This document shows, in pieces, positions 11,012 to 22,345 of a stretch of DNA of 64,000 nt. Origin of the DNA: Pyropia yezoensis (taxonomy: Eukaryota; Rhodophyta; Bangiophyceae; Bangiales; Bangiaceae); NCBI GenBank assembly GCA_009829735.1, contig CM020619.1:10902375-10966374 (forward strand), given 5' to 3'. The notes beneath the pieces were generated by a model that was not told the origin of the DNA, ran no database searches, and saw only the letters and a program-made list of their open reading frames with translations. The position numbers and the translations under genes were made by a program. The first letter of the stretch is position 1; the number at the start of each line of letters is the position of its first letter.

Positions 11012-14000
11012 ATGGCAACTACAGCGGCCGGAGGGGTGGGAGCTGGAGATGCGCCCCCATTCCCGGCTTCCGGAGCCTCCGACGCCGGTGGGCCGCGTTT
11101 GGGTGCAGAAGAGGAAACCTCTCTTCACCTGCCCGTGCTGGAAGTCGGTCCCAGACGGGCCAAGCGAACGCTGACGGCGGAGAAGGTGGTTGAGTGCCTC
11201 GTGGTGCCATCCTACCCGCAGACGTCGAGCTCAACGACGAGCGGGGTCCTGACCATGGTGCCAGTCGCATCGGTTGAGACGGGCCTGAGCCCTAAGAGCT
11301 TCGTGGCGTACAAGTCGCCGGGGGGGAAGAGCCGCAAGCTGTCGGATCAGCTCTCGCTCAGCTTCGGCTTCTGCACGTACAGCTGGACCGAGTACCCGTG
11401 CTCTGGCGTGGACGCCTGCACCAACGTTCCTCGCGCTGTTTTGGACATCTCTCACACGGCGCTTGAAGCGGGGGACGCCGACCAGTACGCCGTCTATGAG
11501 AAGGTCTTCGCGGAAGCCAGCTCCGAGACCGCCTCGGCCGACACGGAGCAGCAGGCGCTGGCAAAGGAATGGGACAAGTACACCTCTGTCGTGGCGCCGT
11601 TTCAGCACAAGCAGTGCCCCAACGTCCTCTGCGCGCGCTTGGGGACCCCACCGAAGGGCAAGGTCGTGACGATCCTGTCGTCGGGCAGAAAGTTTCTGGG
11701 GTGCGCCGGCTACTCAAGCGTCAACCGGATGAACCACAAGAACGCTTCCATTGCCAACATCCAAAACATGAGCAACATTGAGAGCTGGATGAGCGATGAG
11801 AGGTACGTTTCTATGCGCGTGGGGGATGCGGCTCGCTTTGAGAATGATTCGTGAGCGAGATGGGCTGTGTTTTTTTACAACGCCCGGCGAGGGAGGTTTG
11901 GCGCACCTTTTCACAGCCCACCCCCATTGCACTGATTCTGCTTGAGCCACGACAAGCCCCTACCGATGGCGGTGCTCCCCCGCTTGCCTCTGATCAATGG
12001 CCGACACGATTACTCGGCGGTCGACCCCCCGAGGTCGCGTGCCTTGCGGCAGTCCCGCCCCTCAACCATCTCGCCCCGCGGACGTCGCCGTGACATGGAC
12101 CCCGCCCCCCTCCTCGCGACTGTCGCCGGCGGTGCTGCATTCCCGACGTATCTCTCCCAGTGGCATATGGCGAGGAGTAGTGCACACGCCCGGCCGCGGA
12201 GTACGGTGGCCCTATCTGCCCGCCAACTCTTTCACGATGGGCATTGTAGACGCACCCACCTCCATGCAACGGACGACCCCCCCGTCGTTCCTTGGGCGTC
12301 CATTCGACCGAGGAGACAGAGGAGCGGTCCCCAATGATGGGCGCCGGCCTCCCCCCCCTCCGCCGTGGTCGTGCGCGGAGTACTGATATCCTGTACCAAT
12401 CGTTGCTTTTGACGTACTTTTCTCTTCCCTGGCTGCTGTTCTGTTTTTTTTATCTTCCGCAGAAAGGTGACGGATATCCCCGCAGGCGTCGGCACAAACC
12501 ACCCATGCATGACTATCCGCCCGTCGGGATCGCGATCCGTGTGCAAGTCGCACGCTGGAAAGGCCCAAGCCCTCTCGCGCCACATCGCGTGCAGCAGCAC
12601 CCTATACGTCGGGGTGCCGCTCACGGACAGCGGCGACCGGGACCTGCGGGGGAGCTTCCTCATCTTCTCAGTCGGCGTGCATACGCACCCCCCCCCCCCA
12701 TCATGTTCTCTACCCGTGGGCTTCTCGTGACAGCCGCGGAGGTCAAGGAGCACCACCACATCTCGCTCGCGGCGGAGGAGGAGGACGTGCGCGCAAAGCT
12801 GGCCGAGGAGTACGGTCGGGTTGTGGCGGCCGTGCCGCAAACGGCGCTGCGGTATGCCCGCCGGCAGGCAGCGGCAGAGAGAAATCCGTGGGGGCAAGGC
12901 CGCGACGCGGCCCTACGGATGGTCGCTCGAGCGGTCGTGGCGGGGGACGCGTACTTCCGTGCCCCTTTTGTCTCTGACGCGACCGCGTACATTTTCCCGG
13001 CCTTTTTTGAGAGTAACGTGCGCCAGGTGGCGAACGGGGTGCTCGCGATCGAGACGGACGAGTACTACAAGGCGGTGGAGTCGGTCGGGCTGTCGCAGGA
13101 CGGCGATTTTTTTGTGCTCGCCATCTCCACGACGATCAACAACAAGGGCGTCACTCTGGCGCGCTTCTTTATCCAGCGGGCGACGCGGCTGGTGGCGCGC
13201 ACCTGCTACCGCCTTTTTTTTCAGGAGGTATTGAGGGTGAACCCCGACTGGGCGCCCTGGCACGTGCTGGTGCTGCGGCAGTTGTCGGTGGTGGACCCCG
13301 CGCTCGACGGCGCCCCATCCGCCGAGGTGCTCCGGCGGGCAACCGAAAACACCCGGCGGATGAAGCGCGGCGTGCTGGTGGGCGTCACACTGGACTTTTC
13401 CGCGTCGCTTGCGGGGGGGCTCTGCGACGCGCTCATTGACGTCGGCTTTGACGACTTTGACGTCGACGAGCACGCCCGCAGCATCCTCTTTGGCTGCAAG
13501 GCCCACGCTAACCGCGTGTGCGACCGGGCGCCGCTGACCGTGCGCGCGACGCTGCGGAGGCTTATTGAGTGTTACAACTTGGAGGAGGCGGAGCGGCTGC
13601 GCGCGTTGGTTATCCAGCAGGAGCCGACGCGCGACTCTGCCGGGGTGCTGGGGAACCAGCGCCTGCTTCCTGCGTTCTGTCCCGCCTTCTCTAAGGCCGA
13701 CCACCTGCAGCGAGAGGTGGCCTCGTCGACAACCAACACTGAGGAGTCCCAGAACGAGCGCGTTTATAAGCTCTGTGGGCGTCGACAGCCGCTGATGGTG
13801 GCTATGACTGGCAGCAAGTTTGTTGACCAGCGGGATGCTGAGGAGCTGGAGAACGGCCGTGCCGCAGGCGCGTACACCTCGATGGAGCGTGCGGAGCACT
13901 CCCAGCGACGCCGGGAAAAGCGGCGCCGAGCAAACCGACGGCGAGACGGCGGCGGATCAGGGGGAGACGAGGGCACTGGAGAAAGGGGGGCTGAGCGCGC

Positions 14001-14529
14001 TGGTGAGGAGGAGCTCGTTGGACTGGAAGAGGTGGGTGGGGGGGAGGGAGGTAGGGGAGAGGATGGGGGGGACGCGGGAAGGGGCGAAGAGGGGGAGAGG
14101 GAGGGGGAATGGGTGGGAGAGGGCGGCGTGAGAGCACCGCTGGGAGACGGCGGGAACGCCACTCGACCACCCTTGCCAGCTGCCGCGGGCCAGCAGCCGA
14201 AGAAGCGGCGCCGGGCCGCTGTACGGGGGCCGCGCGGCACGGCGGCGGAACTCCGCATTGCCGAGCTGGAGAAGCAACTGCTGGAGCAGCGGAACAAGAC
14301 GCTGGAGGCAGAGAACGCGGCGCTGAGGAGCCGTGCAGTCCTGGAAAGCGGCGGGGCTGGACGCGCGGCGCCAGTTGGCATTATGCCGGCAGCGGCAGTT
14401 GCCGCTGTGCCGACAGCGGCTGCTGCCGCTGTGCCGGCAGCCACGCAAGGAGACGCGGCACCGCCGGCCTGGTTCGTCAACCTCATGATGGCGGCGAGTC
14501 AGGGGCCTGCGTCAACGCCCCGGCAATGA
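11012..14529 (+). CDS. MULE-type transposase-like protein (spliced, frameshifted)
   Basis: Exon 1 (11012-11802) starts at an ATG and encodes CPNVLC...FLGCAGY, a possible zinc-binding stretch. It ends at the donor AG|GTACGT. A 660-bp intron ends in a T-rich acceptor TCTTCCGCAG at 12462; the phases join in frame as R-K-V-T-D. Exon 2 continues with a cysteine-containing segment ending GVHTHPPPP, the histidine-proline motif common at the end of MULE/FAR1 zinc domains. A C run at about 12688-12699 then shifts the frame. The following frame, MFSTRGLLVTAAEVKEHHHIS onward, has MKRGVLVGVTLDFSAS (candidate catalytic Asp) and GCKAHANRVCDRA, the C-x2-H pattern of MULE-domain proteins. The C-terminus is basic, then Gly/Glu-rich, then a short coiled coil (AELEKQLLEQRNKTLEAENAAL). 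The frameshift is either a C-run miscall or decay. A complete catalytic DDE triad was not proved. Confidence 0.65.
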
Positions 14530-14799
14530 CTGCAGTACCGCCCGTGGAAACAATGACGGTGGCGGCCAGTAGGTTGGCCGTTCAATACTACTGCGTGCTT
14601 TTCCCTTGGCTTCTCGGTTGCACCCCAGGGCCCCAACCCCCCCTCCACCCCGCTCATCGACGGGGGGGGGGGATGATGGCCGTGATGCCTCCCCAGTGCT
14701 CCTGCGCCTCCCCAGTGCACCCGCGTCAGACCAGAACACGCACACCCCGCTCGCTGCAGCACAAGGACCCCACCTTCGCTGCCAGCCATTGACCGTGAC

Positions 14800-14960
14800 A
14801 CCCTCCCCCCCCCCCCTCCCCCCCCCCCATCCTCCCCCCCCCCCTCCCCCCCCCCCATCCTCCTCCCCCCCGCGCTTGCCCTCCCCCCCCTCCCCCTGGC
14901 CCCCCCCCCCCTCCCGCCCCCCCACCCTCCCCCTCTTCCACCCCTTCCCCCCCCCTCTTG
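14800..14960. repeat. C-rich tract inside the MULE
   Basis: Runs of eight to eleven C separated by T, AT or CATCCT form a degenerate short tandem structure. It lies 3' of the transposase gene and before the minisatellites. Confidence 0.7.
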
Positions 14961-15859
14961 CCGCCGCTGCCGCCATGCACACCCAGAGCATGGTCGCAAA
15001 TGGAACACCTCACCAACCGAGGCAGCTTTGCGCCGCTCTTCCCCACCGCGCCGCAGAAAGGCGGCCGCCGGAAAGAGGGCGCCCGTTGCTTGGAAGGAGT
15101 GGTCCCCGGCGGAGGGTGGCCGCCGCACGTGCGGGGTGGCCGACGCAGTGGGGTGACAGCCGTCGTAGGGGAGTGGCCGTCGCTAAGTGGGTTGGAGGGT
15201 GGCCGCGGCCAACAGGGGCTGCGCGTCGCCGCCGCGAGAAAGGCTCGACTGCCCAGCGGCGCCGGTGACGGCCGAAGGAAAGGGACGACAGCCGCGGGGG
15301 GGGGACGCCGCCAGGGGGGCCTGGCCACCGCAGAGGTGTGGCCACAAAGGGGGGGTCACGGCGGAAGAGGGGTCGCCGCAGGGGCGGGGTGGCCTCGGTA
15401 TGAAAAATGGGACCGTTGCAGGGGGGAGGTGGCCATAATTGAGCGATGACAACCTCAGGTGGGGGCGGGGGGGGCATGCCGCGGGTGTCAAGTCCAACTT
15501 GCTGAGGGCCAGGAGCGGGGAAGGTGCCGGCGGAGAAGCGTTGCACTGGGGAGTCGGCCGCAGATGAGGGGTAGCCGCCACAGGGGGGCGGGGGCCCCCA
15601 CATGGGCGACGTGGAATCAGGGCCGGAGGGGGCCGCAGTGGTGGGGTGGCCGCTACAGGGGGGCGAAGGCCACCCCAGGGGCGACGTGGCCGCAGGATGG
15701 CAGGTAGCCGGAGGGAGGGGTGACCACCCCACGGGAAAAATCGCCACGCGCGAGGGCCGGCCGCCGGAGGGGGTATCGTCCCTGCGTGATGGACGCCGCG
15801 GCAGGGAGGGGGTCGCCGCAGGGGGGTGCCGTGTCCGAGTGCTGGGGGGGGGCGGCTGC

Positions 15860-16260
15860 CGCCGCAGGACAGGGGGGGGTGACCGCCGGCAGGGGGGTGG
15901 CGCTTGGGGGTTGCCGCCGCTGCAGGGTGGTCGCCGGCAGGGGGGGGGCGCGTCCGAGGGGGGGGGGGTGGCTGCCGCCGCAGGAGGGGGGCGGGGGTGG
16001 CCGCCGCCGCAGGACAGGGGGGGGTGACCACCGGCAGGGGGGTGGCGCTTGGGGGTTGCCGCCGCTGCAGGGTGGTCGCCGGCAGGGGGGGGGCGCGTCC
16101 GAGGGGGGGGGGTGGCTGCCGCCGCAGGAGGGGGGCGGGGGTGGCCGCCGCCGCAGGACAGGGGGGGGTGACCACCGGCAGGGGGGTGGCGCTTGGGGGT
16201 TGCCGCCGCTGCAGGGTGGTCGCCGGCAGGGGGGGGGCGCGTCCGAGGGGGGGGGGGGGT
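15860..16260. repeat. Minisatellite, about 144-bp unit, nearly three copies
   Basis: The marker TGACC[G/A]CCGGCAGGGGGGTGG recurs at 15880, 16025 and 16169, spacing 145 and 144 bases. Units are almost identical and consist of smaller CCGCCGCAGG and G-run blocks. More diverged versions of the same blocks extend back to about 15060. Confidence 0.85.
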
Positions 16261-16680
16261 AGCCGCCTACGCAGGACAGGGGGGGTCGCCGCTGCAGGGT
16301 GGTCGCCGGCCGGGGGGTGCCGCGTCCGACGGGGGGGGGGGGTAGCCGCCTACGCAGGACAGGGGGGGTCGCCGCTGCAGGGTGGTCGCCGGCCGGGGGG
16401 TGCCGCGTCCGACGGGGGGGGGGGGGTAGCCGCCTACGCAGGACAGGGGGGGACGCCGCTGGAGGGCGGTCGCGGGCAGGGGGGTGCCGCGTCCGACGGG
16501 GGGGGGGGGGTAGCCGCCTACGCAGGACAGGGGGGGACGCCGCTGCAGGGTGGTCGCCGGCCGGGGGGTGCCGCGTCCGACGGGGGGGGGGGGGTAGCCG
16601 CCTACGCAGGACAGGGGGGGACGCCGCTGGAGGGCGGTCGCGGGCAGGGGGGTGCCGCGCCCAATGGAGGGGGGCTGGCT
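16261..16680. repeat. Minisatellite, 84-bp unit, five copies
   Basis: The marker AGCCGCCTACGCAGGACAG starts at 16261, 16344, 16428, 16512 and 16596, giving a period of 83-84. Copies 1-2 and 3-5 differ at GGTCGCC versus GGACGCC, and the alternation of CTGCAGGGTGG and CTGGAGGGCGG suggests higher-order duplication of a two-unit block. It is built from the same motifs as the preceding 144-bp array. Confidence 0.85.
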
Positions 16681-16819
16681 GCCGCCGCAGAAGGGGGGGG
16701 TGTGGTGGTCGCAGGACACGGGGGGATGACCGTCGGTCGGCGAGGGGGTTCGTTCCCCCTTGTCCCACAGGCGCAGGGGAGGGACGGGTGCGGCGGACAC
16801 GTGGGCGGCCGACACGCTC

Positions 16820-16912
16820 GAGGTTCAGGTACGGCTGAGCAAGTATCCCGGCTCCGATCGTCACAGTCGTGCAAACCTTACTCGAAGCAACCCATACTTA
16901 CTTCCTTGCAGC
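16820..16912 (-). repeat. Right terminal inverted repeat of the MULE
   Basis: Reverse complement of the left end; contains AACCTTACTCGAAGCAACCC followed by ATACTTACTT. It lies about 220 bp upstream of the ATG of the next plus-strand gene, so it may contribute to that gene's promoter or leader. Confidence 0.8.
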
Positions 16913-17135
16913 GCTCACCCCGATCTTGGGAAGGGGCTGTGTCCCTCGTGCATCATCGTCCTCTGCGTCCCCGTCCGCACCGTCTGCTTCCTTCCCTGTC
17001 CCCCCTCCCTCCCCCCCCCCCCCTCCTGCTCGTCTCATCCCTCCGTCCCCCCCCTCGTCCCCTTGCGTCCCTTTCATCCTCATTTCCTCTCCCCTCCCTC
17101 TCAGTCCGCCCAGCAGCCTCCCTGGGGGTGGCGCC

Positions 17136-18202
17136 ATGCCCCCCCCCGGCCACCCCCGCCCCCCCCCCCTCCTCCCCTGCGGGCACCCCCCCCCGCCCCC
17201 CGCCGTCACCCACCCCCGCTACGCCCGCGCCTTTGCCGCCACCGCCCGTGCGGCCTCCGCCGCCGCTGCGGCTGCCGCCGCGGGCCGCCCCGCCGTGACG
17301 GCGGCCGCCAACGCGGTGCTGCGGCTGCGGGCCGTGGCGGCAGCCGGGACGGGGGGGGGGCGGGCGGCGGCGGCGGCCGACGCGGACCCCACCGTCGTGT
17401 ACCCCGTCGCGTGGGAGGGCGCCGCTGGGGAGGAGGGGGAGGGCGGGTGGTTGGAGGCGGCGGCGGAGGCAGAGGCAGCGGCGGGGGGGGGGGCGGTGGG
17501 TGCCGCCGCCGCCGACGGGGCGGCGGCGGTCGCCGACCTGACCGCCACCGTTGACCGCCTCCGGCGGGTGGCGGCGGGGGTGGCGCGGGCGGCCGCCGCG
17601 TGCCGCGCGTGTGAGGTGTGTGGGGCGGGTGCAGCGGGGGCGGTGGCGGCCGCCGCCGCTGCCGCCGGCCGCCCCCGTGACGCGGTGGAGGAGGCGGCGG
17701 CGACCGCGGCGACCGCGGCGGTGGCGGGGCCCCCAACGGTGGCCACCACCCTGGCGGCGGCGGCGGCGGCTGCGGCCGCTGCCGCCGCGGCGGGCGCCCC
17801 CCCCGTGGCGGCCACCCTCCCCGCCGCCGCGCTGGACGTGCTGCTCGCCGCCGCGGCGGCGGCGCTGGCCGCGGACGTGGCGTCCAAGGCGGCGGTCGTG
17901 GCCGCCCTGACGGCCACCGACCCCGCCGCCGCGGCGGGCGCGGCGGGCGCGCCCGCCCTGGCGGTGGCGGCATCGTGGGTGGGCCTGTGGGTGGAGGCGC
18001 CCGCGCTGGGCGCGGGGGGGGCCCTGCTCCCGGCGCTGGTCGCCGCGTGGGAGGCAGACGCGGCGGCGGCAGACGCGGCGGCAGCCGCCGCCGAGGGGGG
18101 GGCGCTCGCCGCCGCCGCGGCGGCGGCCGCGGCGGACGGGGGGAGGGGACGGGGGGGGGGGGGGGGGAGGTGTCCCCGGCGCTCGCCTTTTTGCTGGGCT
18201 AA
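17136..18202 (+). CDS. Hypothetical Ala-rich protein
   Basis: No family recognised. From the ATG at 17136 the protein has a Pro-rich start, then an alanine-dominated but helix-like body with ordered islands such as VTAAANAVLRLRAVAA, DADPTVVYPVAWEG, DLTATVDRLRRVAAGVARAA and ASWVGLWVEAPALGAGGALLPALVAAW. A CRACEVC pair of cysteines lies near 17605-17625. At the G run of 18150-18168 the frame appears to slip by one; the alternative frame then ends naturally in GEVSPALAFLLG and a stop at 18200-18202, which I prefer to the read-through frame that runs antisense to the next gene. It could be a helical subunit of a larger complex, but nothing identifies which. Convergent with the coiled-coil gene. 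Confidence 0.4.
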
Positions 18203-18481
18203 CGGGCCGCCGCGGCTGGTGGGCGCAAGCGCGCGTGCGCGCCCGCAGTGCGCGCGGTTAAAAGGGGCGCGTAGGGGTGGGGGGCGGAGGAGAGAAGCGT
18301 GTGCCTACGGGCGTCGGGCGCCAGGAGTACTACAAGCGCCACGAGCCCCCCCCACCGCCACCCATCACCCACCGTCGTATCCTTCTGCTACCACCCGCCG
18401 CGGCGGGCGGGTCTCCCGCCCGCTCCCCCCCTCCCCCCCATCCCCATCCCCAACTCCTCAACTACCGCATCTCCCCTGCCC

Positions 18482-21400
18482 TCACCAACCCACCCCTGCG
18501 GGTGTTTGCCCACCCTTGCCCCCCCTGCGCCCGCTGCCGCTCCCCTTCGCCGCGGCGGCCGCCGCCTTGGCGGCCTTGGCGGGTGCTCCCGACGACGCCG
18601 CCGCCGACGCCGACGACGCCAACGACGGTGGCGGCGACGGCACTGCCACCACCTGTGGCGGCGCGGTGACGCTCAGCACGTGGCGGCGGCAGAGGAGGCG
18701 GTCGACGAGCGCGCCGCCGGCGCCGCCGCTCCCCCCCGCTGCCCCTACCGCTGCCGCCGCCGCGGCCGGCCGCCGCCGCCGTCTTGGTGGCGCGGCCGCC
18801 GCCGCCGCGGCGGTGACGCCGTGGCCGCCCACCCCCCGCCCGCGGCCGCCGCCGCCGCCCAGCGGAGGCAGGCAGCAGCCGGGCACGCCCGCCACGCCGC
18901 TGCCGCCAGCCACCGCCGTCCGGAGCACCCCCGCCGCCGACGCGGGGGTGGCGGCGGCTGCCGCCGCCGCCCAGCCACCGCCACCGCCGCCGCCACCGCC
19001 ACCACCACTGCCACCCCCCCGGTGGCGCCTGCCGTCGGCGGCGGCGAGCGCCGCCTCGGCAGCCACGGCGCGGGCCTCGGCGGCGGTGGCGCGGGCCTCG
19101 GCGGCGGCCAGGGCCGCGTCCGCGTCGGCGGCGCCGTCGGCGGCGGCGGCAAGCAGCGCGTGCAGGTGCTCCCGCTCGCCCGCCGAGAGGGCGTGGCCCG
19201 CCCGCCGGGAGGTGGCGGGCGTCGCCGCCGCGGCGGCGGCGGCGGCGGCAGAGGCAGCGGCGGCGGCCGCGTTGGCGGCGGCCGTGGCCGCAGAGGAGGG
19301 CGTCGGCGACAGGCCGTCGCCGCTGTGGCTGCCGCCGCTTGTGCTGCGGCCGTCGCTGCCGCCCCAGCCGGCGCTCCCCGCGGACGAAGGGGGGGAAGCC
19401 ACCCCGTCGGCGCCGACGGGGGGGGCACGAGCATGCGGCGGGCTGCCGGCGACCGACAGCCCGGCGTCGGGGGGGGACTGCCGGGACGGGGGCGCGGTGG
19501 CGCCCGCTGGCGCCCCCGCCGCGCCGCCGTCGGTGCCGGCCGTCGACACGGCCGAGGCGCTCACCCAGCCGCCGTCGCTGGCCGACGCCCCCGTGCCGTC
19601 GGTGCCGCCCACCGAGCCGCCGTCGCTGCTCCGCGGCCCCGTGCCGCTGCCGCCGCTGCCCCGCGCGGCTGCTGCTGCTGCTGCGCCCGCGGCGGCCGTG
19701 TCGGCCGGGCGCCCCCCCGCCGCCGCCGCCGCCGCCGCCGCCGCCTCCAGTGCCCGCACCCGCGCGGCGGCGGCGTCCAGGTCGGCCGCCGCCGCCGCGC
19801 GGACGCCCGACAGCTCCGCCGCCGCGTCGGCGGCCGCCGCCGCGGCCACCCCCCGCACCCGGTCCAGTTCCGCGGCGGCCGCCGCGGCTTCGGCCCGCCG
19901 CTCACGCGACAGGTCGGCGGCGGCCGCCGCCGCCTCTGCGCGCAGGCGGGTGAGCTCGGCGGCCGCCTCGGCCTGCGCGCGGTCCCGCTCCGCGACGGCC
20001 GCCGCGGCCGCCGCGTCGGCCGCCCCGACCCGCCGCCGCCAGTCGGCGGCGGCCGCGTCGGCGGCGGCGGCCGCCGCCGCCGCGTCGTCGGCGGCGGCCG
20101 CCACCGCCGCGTGCGCGCCGTCCCGCTCGGCGCGGAGGCCCGCAGCGGCGGCCGCTTGCCGTGCGGCCGCCGCGGCGGCAGCGTCCAGGTCGGCGCGGAG
20201 GCCCGCGACGGCGGCCGCGTCGCGTGCCGCCGCCGCCGCGGACGCGTCCAGGTCGGCGCGGAGGCCCGCAACGACGCCCGCCGCGCGCTTCGCGTCGGCC
20301 GCCGCGGCAGCCGTGGTGGCGGCCGTCGCGGCAGCCGCCGCCGCCGCCGCGGCAGTGGCCCCGTCGGCACGCCGCGCCGCCGCCGCCGCCGCCGCGTCGG
20401 CGCGGCCGCCCGCGGCGGTCGCGAGCGTGGCAACGACGGCGGTGGCCTCGGCGGCGGCGGTCGCCGCAGCCGCCGCCGCGTCGGCCGCAGCCGCCCGCTC
20501 CTCAGCCGCCGCCGCCCGCACCTCGGCCGCCGCCGCCCGCTCTTCCGCCGCCCCCGCCCGCTGCTCGGCGGCCGCCGCCGCCGACCGCGCGGCGGCGGTG
20601 TCGGCGGCCGCGGCGGCCACCGCCGCGGCCGCCTCGTCGGCCGCCACCCGCGACGCCGCGTCGCGGAGGAGCGCGTCGGCGGCGGCAACGGCCCGCGCCT
20701 CGGCGGCCGCCGCGGCGACCGCCGCCTCCCCGTCGGCACGCGCGGCGGCGACCGCGGCGGCCGCGCCGGTGGCCGCCGCGTCGGCCGCCGCCGCCGCGGC
20801 GGCGCGCTCGGCGGTCGCGTCGGCTGCCGCCGCGTCGAGGGCGGCGGCCGCGTCCCCGCGGGCGGCGTGCAGTGTGGCGGCGGCCTCGTCACGGGCGGTG
20901 GCGGCGGCTGCGGCCGCCGCGGCCAGCGCCGCCGCCGCGTCGGCGCGTGCCGCGTCGAGGGCGGCCGCCGCGTCGGCGCGGGCGGCGGCCGTCTCGGCAC
21001 GCGCCGCGTCGAGGGCGGCGGCCGCGTCGGCGAGCGCCTCGTCCAGCGCGGCGGCAGCGTCAGCGCGCGCCGCCTGCAACGCGGCGGCCGCGTCGGCGCG
21101 TGCCGCGTCCAGCACGGCGGCGGCCTCGTCACGGGCGGCGGCCGCGTCGGCGCGGGCGGCGGCGGTCTCGGCTGCCGCCCTGTCCAGGGCGGCGGCGCCG
21201 TCGGCGCGCGCAGCGTCGAGGGCGATGGCGCCGTCAGCGCGCGCCGCGGCCACCGCCGCGGCGCCGTCGGCGCGCGCCGCGTCGGCCGCGTCGGCCGCGG
21301 CCGCCGCGTCGGCGCGCGCCGCGGCCGCCGCATCGACGGCGGCGGCGGCCTGCTCGTCAGCGCGCCGCCGGTCGGCGGCTGCCACCGCCGCCGCGCCATC

Positions 21401-22312
21401 CGCGGCCGCCACACGGGCGTCGGCGGCCGCCACCGCCGCCGCCGCGCGGGCGTCGCCGTCGGCCACCGCCGCCGCCGCCTCCCCCCGCGCCGCCGCCGCC
21501 TCCCCCCGCGCCGCCGCCGCGTCCGCCGCTGCATGGGCAGCGGCGGTCGTCGCGGCCGCCGCCGCCGCGTCGGCCGCTGCCGCCGCCGCCCTGTCGGTCG
21601 CCGCCGCCGCCGCCGCCGCCGCCGCGTCGCGCCGGGCGGCGGCCTCGTTGGCGGCCGCCGCGTCGGCGGCGGCCGCCGCGTCGGCGGCCGCCGCCTCCGC
21701 GTCGGCGCGGCGGCGGCGCTCAGAGGCGGCCGCCGCCTCGGCACGGCGCGTCGCGTCGGCCGCCGCGTCGGCGGCCGCCGCCGCGTCGGCGGCGGCCGCC
21801 TCGGCCGCCACCCGCCGTTGCCGCTCCGTGTCGGCGGCCGCCGCCGCCGCTGCCTCCCGCTCGTGGCGGTCGGCGGTGGCGGCCGCCTCGGCGGCGCGCC
21901 GCCGCTGCCGGTCGCCGTCAGCGGCGGCCGCCGCGGCGGCCGCTGCCGCCTCCGCGGCACCCGCTGCCGCCTCGGCACGCTCCCGCCGCTGCCGCTCAGC
22001 GTCCGCGGCGGCCACCGCGGTGGCTGCGGCCGTCTCGGCACCCTCCCGCCGCTGCCGCTCGGCGTCGGCAGTGGCCGCCACCGCCGCCACCGCCGCCGCC
22101 GCCGCCGCCTCCCGGCCGTGGCGGTCGGCGGCGGCCGCCGCCTCGACAGCCTCCCGCCGGCGCCGCTCGTCGGCCGCCGCCTGCACCGCCGCCGCCCGTG
22201 CCGCGTCGGCGGCTGCCACCGCCGTCGCCGCGCGCTCCTCTTGGGCGGCCGCCGTGGCGGCCGCCGCCTCGGCCGCCTCCACCCGCCGCGCCGCGTCGAC
22301 GCAGCCACCACA

Positions 22313-22345
<33 letters not shown>

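Larger units (their letters stand above)
10471..16913. mobile_element. Mutator-like DNA transposon (MULE) with long terminal inverted repeats
   Basis: About 6.4 kb bounded by imperfect inverted repeats of roughly 95 bp, 10472-10569 and 16820-16912, that face each other. The shared core includes AAGTAAGTATGGGTTGCTTC followed directly by GAGTAAGGTT, and the inner end shares AGCCGTACCTG. Long inverted ends and an internal MULE-type transposase-like gene are the two hallmarks of Mutator-like elements. The 3' third of the element is non-coding and filled with C-rich sequence and two minisatellite arrays. I looked for a 8-11 bp target-site duplication at several possible boundaries and did not find a convincing one, so the exact ends may be off by a few bases or the duplication has decayed. 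It lies between the minus-strand F-box gene and the plus-strand Ala-rich gene. Confidence 0.75.

Noticed and set aside
15860..16680. Repetitive Gly/Arg protein encoded by the minisatellites
   Set aside because: Open frames exist in both strands because the periods are near multiples of three, but there is no start context, and no conserved or ordered sequence beyond the repeats.
10471..16913. Target-site duplication of the MULE
   Set aside because: Compared 8-11 bases outside several candidate boundaries (for example GTGTATGTG on the left and GCTCACCCC on the right); none match.
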